A DNA stretch of 64,000 bases, taken from Hasllibacter sp963833115 (lineage in GTDB: Bacteria > Pseudomonadota > Alphaproteobacteria > Rhodobacterales > Rhodobacteraceae). How positions within the stretch are numbered: position 1 is the first letter of the stretch; each line of letters opens with the position of its first letter. A program made the position numbers and the translations under genes. Under the pieces are notes generated by a model that saw only the letters and a program-made list of their open reading frames with translations, had not been told where the DNA came from and did not search any database. Shown one piece after another: positions 16,688 to 25,351 of the stretch. The stretch is taken from NCBI GenBank assembly GCA_963833115.1, contig CAWHWS010000002.1:1550001-1614000 (forward strand), read 5' to 3'.

Positions 16688-18690
16688 CGGGCGGCGGCGA
16701 TCGCGTCGACCACCTGCCGCGTCGTCAGCAGCTCGGATAGCGCGATCCCGTCCGGCGCGCCCGGCCCGTAGACCACGTTGAGCGGGATGCCCGCCCGGCC
16801 GTGCGCCCCGAGATAGTCGGCGATCGCCGGATCGGGGCGCGTCCAGTCGGCGCGCATGGCCACGGTGCCCTCCGCCGCCAGGAGGCCCGCCACCGGCTCT
16901 CGGTCCAGCACGGCCAGCTTGTTGGCCTTGCAGGTCAGGCACCAGTCGGCGGTCACGTCGACGAAGACGGTGCGCCCGGCGGCCACCTGCGCGGGGATGT
17001 CCGCGGCGTCGAACGCCTCCCATCCGGCGGTGGCGGCGGCGCGCGCGGCCGGGGCGGGCACCAGCATAGGCGCCAGGATCGCCCCCGCCCCGAGCGCCAG
17101 CGCCGCCGGGAGCGCCACGCGGCGCAGGAGCGGCGCCAGGGCCGCGGCCGTCGCCAGGGCGCCCGTCAGGACCGCGGCGGGCAGGCCCGCGCCGCGCGCC
17201 ATGACCCAGAGGAGCCAGAGCGCCGTGAGCGCCAGCAGCGCCGCCATGAGGGCCTTCACCAGGAGCATCCACCGCCCCGGGCGCGGCAGGCGCGCGACCA
17301 GCCCCGGCCGCGCCGCGACCAGGAGGTAGGGCGCCGCGAGCCCCAGCCCCAGCGCGCCGAAGATCGCCAGCGTCACGGGCGCCGCCGCGGCGAAGGCGAC
17401 CGCGACCGCCGTGCCCAGGAACGGCGCCGAGCAGGGCGTCGCCAGGACCGCCGCGAAGGCGCCGGCCGCGAAATCGCCCGCGTGCCCGCCGCGCCCCTGC
17501 GCCAGCGCCGTCTGCCAGGAGGAGGGCAGGGTCGCCTCCCAGGCGCCGGCGAGCGACGCGGCGAAGAGCGCCAGGACCAGGACGAGCGCCGCCAGGAACG
17601 GCGGCGACTGGAACTGCACCCCCCAGCCCACCGACATGCCCGCCGCGCGCGCCGCGATCACGAGGCCCGCGAGCCCCAGGGCGAAGGCCATCACCCCGGC
17701 GGCGGAGGCGAGGAACCCCGTGCGCACCCGGGCCGCCGACTGCCCCGCGCCCGCGACCGCGCCCGCCAGCTTGATCGTCAGGACCGGGAGCACGCAGGGC
17801 ATCAGGTTGAGGACGAGCCCGCCGAGGAAGGCCGCCGCCAGGGCGCCCAGGAGCGGGACCGCGGGCCGCGGCGGGGCGGGCGGCGTGGCCGCCTCGGGGG
17901 CGGGGAAGGTGGCGGCGCGCGCCCCGTCCACGATCGTGAGGTCGATGGGCGTGACCTCGATGGGAGAGGGCGGCACCGTCACCGGCAGGCGCGCCCAGAG
18001 CGTGCGCCCCCCGTCCGTCAGCCGGATGTCCGGCGCGCCGAAGCCCGCCCGCCCGGCCTCTGGGAAGACGTCCGGCGCGCGGAGCGGCGGGTCGGCCGCG
18101 ACCTCGATCGTCAGCGCCTCGCCGGACAGGTGCGCCGCGCGAAGCGTGAGGCCCGCGGCCTCCGCCGTGACGGGCACGCGGTCCGCCGCCGCGGCGATGA
18201 GGTCGGCGGACGCGCCGTCCACCCCGCCGCCCGCCGGCAGGTCCAGCGAGAGGGCCGCCGTCTCCGGCACGCAGATCTCGGCGCAGACCAGCAGCCGCAC
18301 CTCGGCGCGCAGGCGGGCGGGCGCGCCCGGGTCGGCCAGCGCGACGCGCACCGGGAACAGCACCGTGCCGGCATAACCGAAATTCTCGATCTCGAAGGCG
18401 GTGAACCGGCTCGGCGCCGGATAGAGCAGCTCCGCCGACGCGACGTTCTGAGATCCCGACCAGTCGATCTCGGGCGGCAGGCCGACCTCCCCGGCGCTGC
18501 GCCAGTAGGTCTTCCACCCGGGCTTCATCGCCACCTCGATCCCGGCGGAGAGGGCGCCGGCGCCGGGCGCCACGCCGTCCTCGGCGGTGAGCAGCCGCAT
18601 CGTCGCGGTCGCCCCCTCCACCGGCGGGCCGGAGGCGGCCATCGCGGCGACGGGCAGGGCGAGGACGAGGAGGAGGATGCGGAGGATCAT
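16684..18690 (-). CDS. dsbD: Thiol:disulfide interchange protein DsbD/ScsB type
   Basis: The 668-residue protein moves electrons from cytoplasmic thioredoxin to periplasmic thiol proteins such as CcmG. An N-terminal signal peptide (1-18) is followed by a periplasmic beta domain with a Cys pair (VCAEICVPE near 134-142). A transmembrane domain carries one redox Cys in LNLMPCVLP and another in LATPCSAPFLG, and the C-terminal thioredoxin domain has the active site DWCLTCKANK. All three Cys pairs needed for the cascade are therefore present. The gene converges on ccmFGH and interlocks with ccmH through CTAG at 16684-16687, which fits joint function. The N-terminal domain is of the ScsB-like sort. 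Confidence 0.92.
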   Translation of the reverse strand: MILRILLLVLALPVAAMAASGPPVEGATATMRLLTAEDGVAPGAGALSAGIEVAMKPGWKTYWRSAGEVGLPPEIDWSGSQNVASAELLYPAPSRFTAFEIENFGYAGTVLFPVRVALADPGAPARLRAEVRLLVCAEICVPETAALSLDLPAGGGVDGASADLIAAAADRVPVTAEAAGLTLRAAHLSGEALTIEVAADPPLRAPDVFPEAGRAGFGAPDIRLTDGGRTLWARLPVTVPPSPIEVTPIDLTIVDGARAATFPAPEAATPPAPPRPAVPLLGALAAAFLGGLVLNLMPCVLPVLTIKLAGAVAGAGQSAARVRTGFLASAAGVMAFALGLAGLVIAARAAGMSVGWGVQFQSPPFLAALVLVLALFAASLAGAWEATLPSSWQTALAQGRGGHAGDFAAGAFAAVLATPCSAPFLGTAVAVAFAAAAPVTLAIFGALGLGLAAPYLLVAARPGLVARLPRPGRWMLLVKALMAALLALTALWLLWVMARGAGLPAAVLTGALATAAALAPLLRRVALPAALALGAGAILAPMLVPAPAARAAATAGWEAFDAADIPAQVAAGRTVFVDVTADWCLTCKANKLAVLDREPVAGLLAAEGTVAMRADWTRPDPAIADYLGAHGRAGIPLNVVYGPGAPDGIALSELLTTRQVVDAIAAAR

Positions 18691-18769
18691 GCCCCCCGCA
18701 TGCCCCCGGGCGCGCCGCCGGGCAAATGATACCCCCGTGAACCCCCCCGCCGGATCGTGGCGACCCGCG

Positions 18770-19339
18770 TCAGACGACGAAGACGGGCGTCCCCAGGGGC
18801 ACGCGCTCGTAGAGACCGATCACGTGTTCGTTCACCATGCGGATGCAGCCGTTGGACGCGTTCGTCCCGATGGAGGCGGGCGCGGTCGTCCCGTGGATGC
18901 GGAAGAACGTGTCCGCCCCGCCGCGGAAAAGATAGAGCGCCCGTGCGCCCAGCGGGTTGTCCGGCCCGCCCGGCATGCCGTCGGCGTATTTCTCGTAAGC
19001 GGCGGGATCGCGCTCGATCATCTCGGGCGTCGGCGTCCAGGAGGGCCATTCCTTCTTGGCGCCGATGACCGCCGCGCCCGTGAACTCGAGCCCCGCCTGG
19101 CCCACGCCGATGCCGTAGCGGATCGCGCCGCCCGGCTCGTCGACCCAGTAGAGGAACCGCTCCGCCGTGGAGATCAGGAGCTGGTTCGCGGCGTAGTTCT
19201 CCTTGGTCGCGACGCGCGTGGGCCACCAGATCGGGTCGAGCTGGAAGCCCTGCGCGAGGGCGGGCGCGGCGAGCGTGGCGGCGCCGGCGGCGAGCGTGCC
19301 GAGGGCGGCGCGGCGGGAGATCGGATCGGGACGGGCCAT
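18770..19339 (-). CDS. Tat-exported L,D-transpeptidase (YkuD family)
   Basis: The 189-residue protein has a twin-arginine signal (SRRAALGTLAAGAATLAAP, cleavage likely after ALA-Q near residue 29). Next comes a YkuD catalytic domain with His in RIHGTTAP and the catalytic Cys in SNGCIRM. These enzymes form 3-3 cross-links in peptidoglycan or attach lipoproteins to it through a Cys thioester. The frame is open upstream to 19483, but ATG at 19339 follows AAGGAG and is the start that gives a proper signal. It lies upstream of dsbD on the same strand, 79 nt away, and is divergent from the FAD oxidase gene. Confidence 0.9.
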   Translation of the reverse strand: MARPDPISRRAALGTLAAGAATLAAPALAQGFQLDPIWWPTRVATKENYAANQLLISTAERFLYWVDEPGGAIRYGIGVGQAGLEFTGAAVIGAKKEWPSWTPTPEMIERDPAAYEKYADGMPGGPDNPLGARALYLFRGGADTFFRIHGTTAPASIGTNASNGCIRMVNEHVIGLYERVPLGTPVFVV

Positions 19340-19539
19340 CGGCGCGGCTCCTTCGAATCGGGGGGCGGGGGCGGCGCGGGCCGCCGGCGATGATGCGCCG
19401 ACGCTACACCGGACCGCCGCCACCCGCCCCGCGCGGATGGCCGCAGGCGCGCGGCATGTTGCATCCGGGCAACATGCGGGCACGGCTCGTCAGCGCGGCG
19501 CGCGGGCGCTACCCTGCGCCCGAACGGGGAGGAGCGGCG

Positions 19540-20943
19540 ATGAAGGACCTGAACGAGGCGCCGGAGGCCGAGGGCGTGCGCGCCGCGATCGGCATCCTGC
19601 GCCAGCGCCTGGGCGAGCGGCTGGACACCGGCGCCGCCCTGCGCGCGCAGCACGGCCACACGACCACCTGGATCGAGACCCAGGCGCCCGACGCCGTCGC
19701 CTTCCCGACCTCCGAGGCCGAGGTGGCCGACATCGTGCGCACCTGCGCCGCGCATCGCTGCCCGGTGATCCCCTTCGGCGCCGGCACCTCCCTCGAGGGC
19801 CACGTGAACGCGCCCTCGGGCGGTGTGTGCGTGGACCTCTCGCGGATGGACGCGGTCCTGGCGGTGCGCCCCGAGGACATGGACTGCACCGTGCAGCCCG
19901 GCGTCACGCGCGTCCGGCTCAACGAGGAGCTGCGCGCGACAGGCCTGTTCTTCCCGGTCGATCCCGGCGCGGACGCCTCCCTCGGCGGCATGGTCGCGAC
20001 CGGCGCGTCCGGCACCAACGCGGTGCGCTACGGGACCATCCGCGAGCAGGTGCTGGGCCTGCGCGTCGTCCTGCCGAGCGGCGAGGCGATCCGGACCTCG
20101 GCCCGGGCGCGCAAGTCCTCGGCCGGCTACGACCTGACGCGGCTGATGATCGGCTCGGAGGGCACGCTCGGCATCGTGACGGAGATCGCCCTGCGCCTGC
20201 ACGGCATCCCCGAGGCGGTGGCCGGCGCGTCCTGCTCGTTCCCCTCCGTCGCGGACGCCGCCGCCGCGGTCTCGGAGGTGATCCAGTGCGGCGTGCCCGT
20301 CGCGCGGATCGAGCTCCTGGACGCGCTCCAGGTGCGGGCGGTGAACGCCTATTCCAAGCTGTCGCTGCCCGAGGCGCCCCTCCTCCTGATGGAGTTCCAC
20401 GGCAGCGAGGGCGCCGTCGCCGAAGAGGCCGAGACCGTGCGCGAGATCACGGCCGGGCAGGGCGGGACGGGTTACGCCGTGGCGCGGGACGCCGATGGAC
20501 GCGCCCGCCTCTGGCAGGCCCGGCACGACGCCTACTGGGCCGCGCTCGCGCTGCGCCCCGGCGCCAAGGGGATCAGCACCGACACCTGCGTGCCGCTCGG
20601 CCGCCTGGCCGAGGCGGTCGGCGCGGCGGCGGAGCGGGCCGCGGCGGACGGGCTCGTGGCGCCGATCGTCGGGCATGCCGGCGACGGCAACTTCCACGTC
20701 CTCCTCCTGGTGGACATGGCCGACACGGCCGAGGTCGCCCGCGCGCGGGGCTATGTCGGCTGGCTCAACGACCTCGCCATCGGGATGGATGGGACCTGCA
20801 CCGGCGAGCACGGGATCGGGCAGGGCAAGGCCGCCTACCTCCGGCGCGAGCATGGCGGCGCGGTGGACGCGATGGCGGCCATCAAATCGGCCCTCGACCC
20901 GCTCGGGATCATGAACCCCGGCAAGCTCGGATTGCTGGCCTAG
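19540..20943 (+). CDS. FAD-binding oxidase, D-lactate dehydrogenase/GlcD type
   Basis: The 467-residue protein is a VAO/PCMH-fold flavoprotein. The FAD-binding N-terminal half shows PFGAGTSLEGH (about 79-89), DPGADASLGGMVATGASG and the GSEGTLGIVTEI strand. The C-terminal cap has the metal-site phrase VGHAGDGNFHV and ends GEHGIGQGK...NPGKLG, typical of FAD-linked D-lactate dehydrogenases (cytochrome) and glycolate oxidase GlcD. It probably oxidises a D-2-hydroxy acid. Together with the FMN enzyme at 2356-3522 it would cover both lactate isomers. ATG at 19540 follows GGGGAGGAG; upstream in-frame ATGs lack such a site. There is no partner gene for a GlcDEF complex. Confidence 0.88.
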   Translation: MKDLNEAPEAEGVRAAIGILRQRLGERLDTGAALRAQHGHTTTWIETQAPDAVAFPTSEAEVADIVRTCAAHRCPVIPFGAGTSLEGHVNAPSGGVCVDLSRMDAVLAVRPEDMDCTVQPGVTRVRLNEELRATGLFFPVDPGADASLGGMVATGASGTNAVRYGTIREQVLGLRVVLPSGEAIRTSARARKSSAGYDLTRLMIGSEGTLGIVTEIALRLHGIPEAVAGASCSFPSVADAAAAVSEVIQCGVPVARIELLDALQVRAVNAYSKLSLPEAPLLLMEFHGSEGAVAEEAETVREITAGQGGTGYAVARDADGRARLWQARHDAYWAALALRPGAKGISTDTCVPLGRLAEAVGAAAERAAADGLVAPIVGHAGDGNFHVLLLVDMADTAEVARARGYVGWLNDLAIGMDGTCTGEHGIGQGKAAYLRREHGGAVDAMAAIKSALDPLGIMNPGKLGLLA

Positions 20944-21089
20944 GTCGAGGCGATGTTCCCATAGCCAAGGTCGAGAGGACGATCACGCCGGCTCGGTCGT
21001 GGCGACGTATCCTAAGCTGGCCCGGGCCGACGGGCGCTCGGCCCAGGCCATGGCGTTCGCCGGCCCGGCGACGGCCGCGGCACGGGCCG

Positions 21090-21112
21090 AGGCCCCGGGG
21101 GTCGCGGGGCCT
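21090..21112 (-). terminator. Hairpin between convergent genes
   Basis: AGGCCCCG (21090-21097) and CGGGGCCT (21105-21112) form an 8-bp stem with a 7-nt loop directly after the stop codon of the minus-strand VPLPA-CTERM gene. No T-run is present. The 170-nt gap back to the oxidase gene at 20943 holds nothing else I can name. Confidence 0.4.
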
Positions 21113-21113
21113 G

Positions 21114-21797
21114 CTAGGCCGTCGCGGCCCGGCGCCGCCGCAGGCCGAGGACGCTCGCGATCGCGAGGCCGAGGAGCCAGAACCCGGCCGGCAACGGCAC
21201 GGCGGACACGCCCGGCCCATCGCCCCCGCCCGAGCCCCCGCCACCACCGCCCGAGCCACCACCGCCCGAGCCGCCGCCACCGCCGCCGGTCTGAGCGCCA
21301 CCGCCCGAGCCGCTCCCCGAGCCGCCGCCGCCGCCACCGCCGCCCGAGCCGCCGCCATCGCCACCACCGATCTGCGCGCCGCCATCCGAGCCGCTGCCCG
21401 ATCCGCCGCCGCCGCCGATGACGAAGCCACCGCCACCACCGCCACCGCCGCCCGATCCGCCCGAATTGGGCGTCAGGACGGAGCCCCCGCCGATCAGGAT
21501 CGGCGCGCCCATCGCGGCCGTCACGAGGTCGGATTCCGGCAGGAAGACGGGCGCCGGCAGCGCGGCAAGGAGGACCGGGCGTGGCACCGGGCGGGGCGAG
21601 TCGTCCGGCGCCACCGCGATGCGCACGCAATCGTCCACGTCGGTCAGCAGGTTCTCGATGATCCCGGAGACGCTGCGCGTCTCGTATTCGGCGCAGAGCG
21701 AGGCCAGACCGCCGGCCTGGGCCGCCCCGGACAGGCCGGCGGCGAGCGTCCCGGCCGCCAAGAGGGCCGTCATGGATCGATGTGCTGACTGTCTCAT
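21114..21797 (-). CDS. Secreted Gly-rich protein with VPLPA-CTERM sorting signal
   Basis: I do not recognise a function for this 227-residue protein, but its build is clear. An N-terminal signal peptide (about 1-28, ending AAQA) is followed by an 80-residue region with two Cys (35 and 57) and then a Gly/Ser tract from 113 to 196 with no other structure. The C-terminus has VPLPAGFWLLG, a hydrophobic helix and a Arg-Arg-Arg tail, which is the VPLPA-CTERM signal of Rhodobacteraceae. Such signals are thought to be processed by exosortase-like enzymes for surface display, usually with exopolysaccharide. No exosortase gene is nearby. The frame stays open far upstream, but ATG 21797 gives the only signal peptide. 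Confidence 0.75.
   Translation of the reverse strand: MRQSAHRSMTALLAAGTLAAGLSGAAQAGGLASLCAEYETRSVSGIIENLLTDVDDCVRIAVAPDDSPRPVPRPVLLAALPAPVFLPESDLVTAAMGAPILIGGGSVLTPNSGGSGGGGGGGGGFVIGGGGGSGSGSDGGAQIGGGDGGGSGGGGGGGGSGSGSGGGAQTGGGGGGSGGGGSGGGGGGSGGGDGPGVSAVPLPAGFWLLGLAIASVLGLRRRRAATA
21210..21461 (-). repeat. Simple-sequence Gly/Ser codon tract
   Basis: About 84 codons are almost all GGN with scattered Ser, Asp and Ala-Gln triplets. On the plus strand it reads as runs of CCGCCACC. The tract would be prone to slippage and length variation, and it encodes a flexible spacer between the head of the VPLPA-CTERM protein and its membrane signal. Confidence 0.8.
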
Positions 21798-21973
21798 CGC
21801 GCTTCCCTCCGGCCATCTCCGTGTCGCCACCCGGGATGCCCTCCGAATGCGGTCAAAGATTGTCCGCATAAAGGAAAAGATTGCGTTAACTGCAATCGGC
21901 GGCGGGATGGGACGCTGCGTCACGACGCACGGGCGACAGGGCCGATGCGCGCGCGCCACGGATGCCGGGCGCG

Positions 21974-22048
<75 letters not shown>

Positions 22049-22081
22049 GGGGCCGGGCGGGGCGCGCCCCGGGCCGGCGTG

Positions 22082-22110
22082 CGGATAGCGGCGGGGCGCT
22101 GCCCGCGCAA
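22082..22110 (-). promoter_or_regulatory. Promoter of tRNA-Thr
   Basis: On the minus strand TTGCGC (22110-22105) and TATCCG (22087-22082) are 17 bp apart. The start of transcription would be near 22074, about 26 nt before the mature tRNA. Confidence 0.55.
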
Positions 22111-22187
22111 GCGCTTTCCCCGGGCGCCGCCCCGCCGCCCCCGGCGCGCGACTGGACCCCCGGCGGGCCGCGCGCTAGGCCCCCGCG

Positions 22188-22334
22188 ATGGGTGCGGCGG
22201 GCGCAGACGAGACCGAGGCGGACGCGCGGGCCGCGCGCCTCAGGGCCGCGCTCAAGGCCAACATGGCCCGCCGCAAGGCCCAGGCCCGCGCCCGCGCCCG
22301 GGCGGCGGCGGACCCACCGGACGAGGACGGCTGA
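22188..22334 (+). CDS. Small basic protein of unknown function upstream of murA
   Basis: A 48-residue reading frame begins with ATG at 22188 and ends with TGA at 22332-22334, directly against the murA ATG at 22335. The product is Ala/Arg-rich: an acidic N-terminus, then a helical, positively charged middle (RLRAALKANMARRKAQARAR) and an acidic end. Small proteins of this RLxxxLKxNxxRRKAQ type are common just before murA in Rhodobacteraceae, and the zero-base spacing suggests translational coupling. No function is known to me. There is no signal peptide. Confidence 0.65.
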   Translation: MGAAGADETEADARAARLRAALKANMARRKAQARARARAAADPPDEDG

Positions 22335-23609
22335 ATGGACCAGATCATCGTGCGCGGCGGCGGCGCCCTCTCCGGCGAGATCCCGATCTCCGGCGCCAAG
22401 AACACCTGCCTCAAGCTGATGGCCGCCGCGCTCCTGACGGCCGAGCCCCTGACCCTCACCAACGTGCCGCGCCTGTCGGACATCCGCACCATGGCCGCGC
22501 TCCTGGAATCCCTCGGCTGCGAGGCCGCGCGCCTGGGCGGCGGGCAGGTCCTCGTGCTGGCGGCCGCGGAGCCGTCGGTCCACGCCGACTACGACATCGT
22601 GCGCAAGCTGCGCGCCTCGTTCAACGTGCTGGGCCCGCTCCTGGGCCGCACCGGCCAGGCCGAGGTCTCTCTGCCGGGCGGCTGCGCCATCGGCGCGCGC
22701 AAGGTGGACCTGCACCTCATGGCGCTCGAGCGGCTCGGCGCCACGATCGAGCTGCGCGAGGGCTACGTCCACGCCACCGCTCCGAAGGGCTTGCGCGGCG
22801 CGGTGATCGACTTCCCGACCGTCACCGTCGGCGGGACGGAGAACGCCCTCACCGCCGCCGTCCTGGCGCGCGGCACGACCGTGATCCGCGGCGCCGCCAG
22901 GGAGCCCGACACGGTGGACCTCTGCCGCTGCCTGACCGCGATGGGCGCGCGGATCGACGGCGCCGGCACCTCGGAGATCACCGTCGAGGGCGTGGACGCC
23001 CTGCACGGCGCGACCCACCGCGTGATCCCCGACCGCATCGAGCAGGGCACCTTCATGATCGCGCCCGCCATCGCCGGCGGGGAGGTGCACCTCCTGGGCG
23101 CCCGGCTCGACCTGATGGAGGCCTTCGCCGAGCGGCTCGCCGAAGCGGGCGCCGGGATCGAGGCCACGCCGGACGGCGTGCGCGTGCGCGGCCCCTCCGG
23201 GCGCCTGCGCGCCGTGGACGTCGCGACCGCGCCCTATCCGGGCTTCCCCACCGACCTGCAGGCGCAGATGATGGCCGCGATGTGCACCGCCGAGGGGACG
23301 TCTCGCCTCGAGGAGACGATCTTCGAGAACCGCTTCATGCACGCCCCCGAGCTCATCCGCATGGGCGCGCGCATCGACGTCGGCGGCAACGCCGCCACCG
23401 TCAGGGGCGTCGAGCGCCTGAGCGGCGCGCCCGTCATGGCCACCGACCTGCGCGCCTCGGTGAGCCTCATCCTCGCCGGCCTCGCCGCGGAGGGGGAGAC
23501 GACCGTGCGCCGGGTCTACCATCTCGATCGCGGCTACGAGCGCATCGAGGAGAAGCTGCGCGGCGCCGGCGCCCGCATCGAGCGCGTGCAGGAGCCGGCC
23601 GATGCGTGA
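22335..23609 (+). CDS. murA: UDP-N-acetylglucosamine 1-carboxyvinyltransferase
   Basis: MurA transfers enolpyruvate from PEP to UDP-GlcNAc, the first committed step of peptidoglycan synthesis, in the cytoplasm. The 424 residues match the family length. Lys22 (GAKNTCLKLM) and the catalytic, fosfomycin-binding Cys117 (LPGGCAIGARKVDLH) are present, as are the repeated inside-out barrel motifs RASFNVLGPLLGR and the C-terminal TDLRASVSLILAGLAAEG. The first residues after Lys22 (TCLKLMAA) differ a little from the common AALPLMAA. The gene overlaps the following DUF2948 gene by 8 nt. Confidence 0.97.
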   Translation: MDQIIVRGGGALSGEIPISGAKNTCLKLMAAALLTAEPLTLTNVPRLSDIRTMAALLESLGCEAARLGGGQVLVLAAAEPSVHADYDIVRKLRASFNVLGPLLGRTGQAEVSLPGGCAIGARKVDLHLMALERLGATIELREGYVHATAPKGLRGAVIDFPTVTVGGTENALTAAVLARGTTVIRGAAREPDTVDLCRCLTAMGARIDGAGTSEITVEGVDALHGATHRVIPDRIEQGTFMIAPAIAGGEVHLLGARLDLMEAFAERLAEAGAGIEATPDGVRVRGPSGRLRAVDVATAPYPGFPTDLQAQMMAAMCTAEGTSRLEETIFENRFMHAPELIRMGARIDVGGNAATVRGVERLSGAPVMATDLRASVSLILAGLAAEGETTVRRVYHLDRGYERIEEKLRGAGARIERVQEPADA

Positions 23610-24063
23610 CGCGCGCTTCCGCGATGCCGAGGAGGGTCCCGTCCGCCTGATCGCGCGCGACGCGGGCGACCTCCAGGTCGTCGCCGCCCTGTGCCAGGAC
23701 GCGGTCCTCCTGGGCTCGGACATGGCGTGGAGCCGCCGCGCCCGGCGCCTGGACCTCCTGGCGAACCGCTTCCGCTGGGAGCGTGGCGGCGATCCCGAGC
23801 GGGTGCGCGCGATCCTCACGGTCGAGGGCGTGCTGGGCGTCGCCTCGGACGGGGTCGGTCGCGACGCCGCCACGGTCCTGTCGCTCCTCGCCATCGCGTA
23901 CGAGGGCGCGGCCGATCCGGAGGATCCCTCCGGCACCCTCACCTTCACCTTCGCGGGGGACGGCGCGCTGCGCGTGCGCGTCGAGGCGCTGGAGGTCCGG
24001 CTCCACGACGTGACCCGCCCCTACGCCGCCCCCTCGGGCAAGGCCCCGGCCCATGACGACTGA
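23602..24063 (+). CDS. DUF2948 family protein
   Basis: The 153-residue protein matches the DUF2948 family of alphaproteobacteria. It has a conserved start of type RFxDAEEGPVRLIAxDxxDLQVVAALxQDAVxxxxDMAW and an arginine-rich RLDLLANRFRWE segment near residue 50. No catalytic residues are known and the function is undescribed. It is fixed between murA and hisD in this group of bacteria, overlapping murA by 8 nt and hisD by 11 nt. This suggests translation as part of the hisD unit, but a role in histidine synthesis is unproven. There are no membrane segments or signal peptide. Confidence 0.85.
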   Translation: MRDARFRDAEEGPVRLIARDAGDLQVVAALCQDAVLLGSDMAWSRRARRLDLLANRFRWERGGDPERVRAILTVEGVLGVASDGVGRDAATVLSLLAIAYEGAADPEDPSGTLTFTFAGDGALRVRVEALEVRLHDVTRPYAAPSGKAPAHDD

Positions 24064-25351
24064 GATCCTGCACGCCGGAGCCCCCGGCTTCGAGGAGGCG
24101 CTCGACGCGCTCCTGGCGGGGCGCGAGGCGGGCGCGCCCGAGGTGGACGCCGCCGTGCGCGCGATCCTGGAGGACGTGCGCGCCCGCGGCGACGACGCGG
24201 TCGCCGAGCTCACCCGCCGCTTCGACCGCGTCGACGTCGCCGGCCGGATGCGCGTGGACGAGGCCGAGATCGACGCCGCCATCGCCGCCATATCCGAGGC
24301 CGAGCGCGCCGCCCTCGCGCTCGCCGCGGCCCGCATCCGCGCCTATCACGCCCGGCAGGTCCCGGCGGACGAGAGCTGGACCGACGCCGCCGGCGCCACG
24401 CTCGGCTGGCGCTGGACGCCCGTCGACTCGGCCGGGCTCTACGTCCCCGGCGGCACGGCGAGCTACCCCTCCTCGGTCCTGATGAACGCGGTGCCGGCCA
24501 AGGTCGCGGGGGTCGCGCGCCTCGTGATGTGCGTGCCCGCGCCCGGCGGCGTCCTGGGCGCCCTCGTCCTCGCCGCCGCCCGCCTCGCCGGGGTGGACGA
24601 GGTCTACCGCATCGGCGGGGCGCAGGCCGTCGCCGCGATGGCCTACGGCACCGCCTCCATCGCCCCGGTCGACGTGATCACCGGGCCGGGCAACGCCTAC
24701 GTCGCCGCCGCCAAGCGCCAGGTCTTCGGCCATGTCGGCATCGACATGGTCGCCGGCCCCTCCGAGGTGCTGGTGATCGCGGACGCGCGCAACGACCCGG
24801 ACTGGATCGCCGCCGACCTCCTGAGCCAGGCCGAGCACGACCCCGGCGCCCAGGCGATCCTGATCGCGACCGACGAGGGGCTCGCCCGCGCCGTCCTCGC
24901 CGCGATCCGCGCCCGGCTGGAGACGCTGGAGCGCCGTGAGATCGCCGCCGCCGCCTGGGCGCGCCACGGCGCCGTGATCCTCGCGCGGGATCTCGAGGAG
25001 GCCGCCCGCCTGAGCGACCGCGTCGCGCCCGAGCACCTGCAGCTCGCCGTCGCGGACCCCGCCGCGCTCGCCGCGCGCATCCGCCATGCCGGCGCGATCT
25101 TCCTGGGCGCCTGGACGCCGGAGGCCGCGGGCGACTACGCCACCGGGCCCAACCACGTCCTGCCCACGGGCGGCACGGCGCGCTTCTCCTCCGGGCTCTC
25201 GGTGCTCGACTTCCTCAAGCGCACGACGCTGCAATCCCTCACGCCCGGGGCGATGCGCGCCATCGGCCCCGCCGCCGAGACGCTGGCCCGCGCGGAGGGC
25301 CTCACGGCGCACGCGCGCTCCTTGCGCCTGCGCCTGGAGGCGCCGGGTTGA
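24053..25351 (+). CDS. hisD: Histidinol dehydrogenase
   Basis: The 432-residue zinc enzyme oxidises L-histidinol twice with NAD to give L-histidine, the last step of the pathway. Signatures are PGGTASYPSSVLMNAVPAK near 133-151, GPGNAYVAAAKRQVFG near 213, the zinc and catalytic residues in SQAEHDPGAQ and APEHLQL, and ATGPNHVLPT. The length is normal. The start at 24053 overlaps DUF2948 by 11 nt. Its TGA is preceded by TT, so that the TTG at 25348 starts the next gene (TTGA overlap). Histidine genes are typically scattered in this group. Confidence 0.97.
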   Translation: MTTEILHAGAPGFEEALDALLAGREAGAPEVDAAVRAILEDVRARGDDAVAELTRRFDRVDVAGRMRVDEAEIDAAIAAISEAERAALALAAARIRAYHARQVPADESWTDAAGATLGWRWTPVDSAGLYVPGGTASYPSSVLMNAVPAKVAGVARLVMCVPAPGGVLGALVLAAARLAGVDEVYRIGGAQAVAAMAYGTASIAPVDVITGPGNAYVAAAKRQVFGHVGIDMVAGPSEVLVIADARNDPDWIAADLLSQAEHDPGAQAILIATDEGLARAVLAAIRARLETLERREIAAAAWARHGAVILARDLEEAARLSDRVAPEHLQLAVADPAALAARIRHAGAIFLGAWTPEAAGDYATGPNHVLPTGGTARFSSGLSVLDFLKRTTLQSLTPGAMRAIGPAAETLARAEGLTAHARSLRLRLEAPG

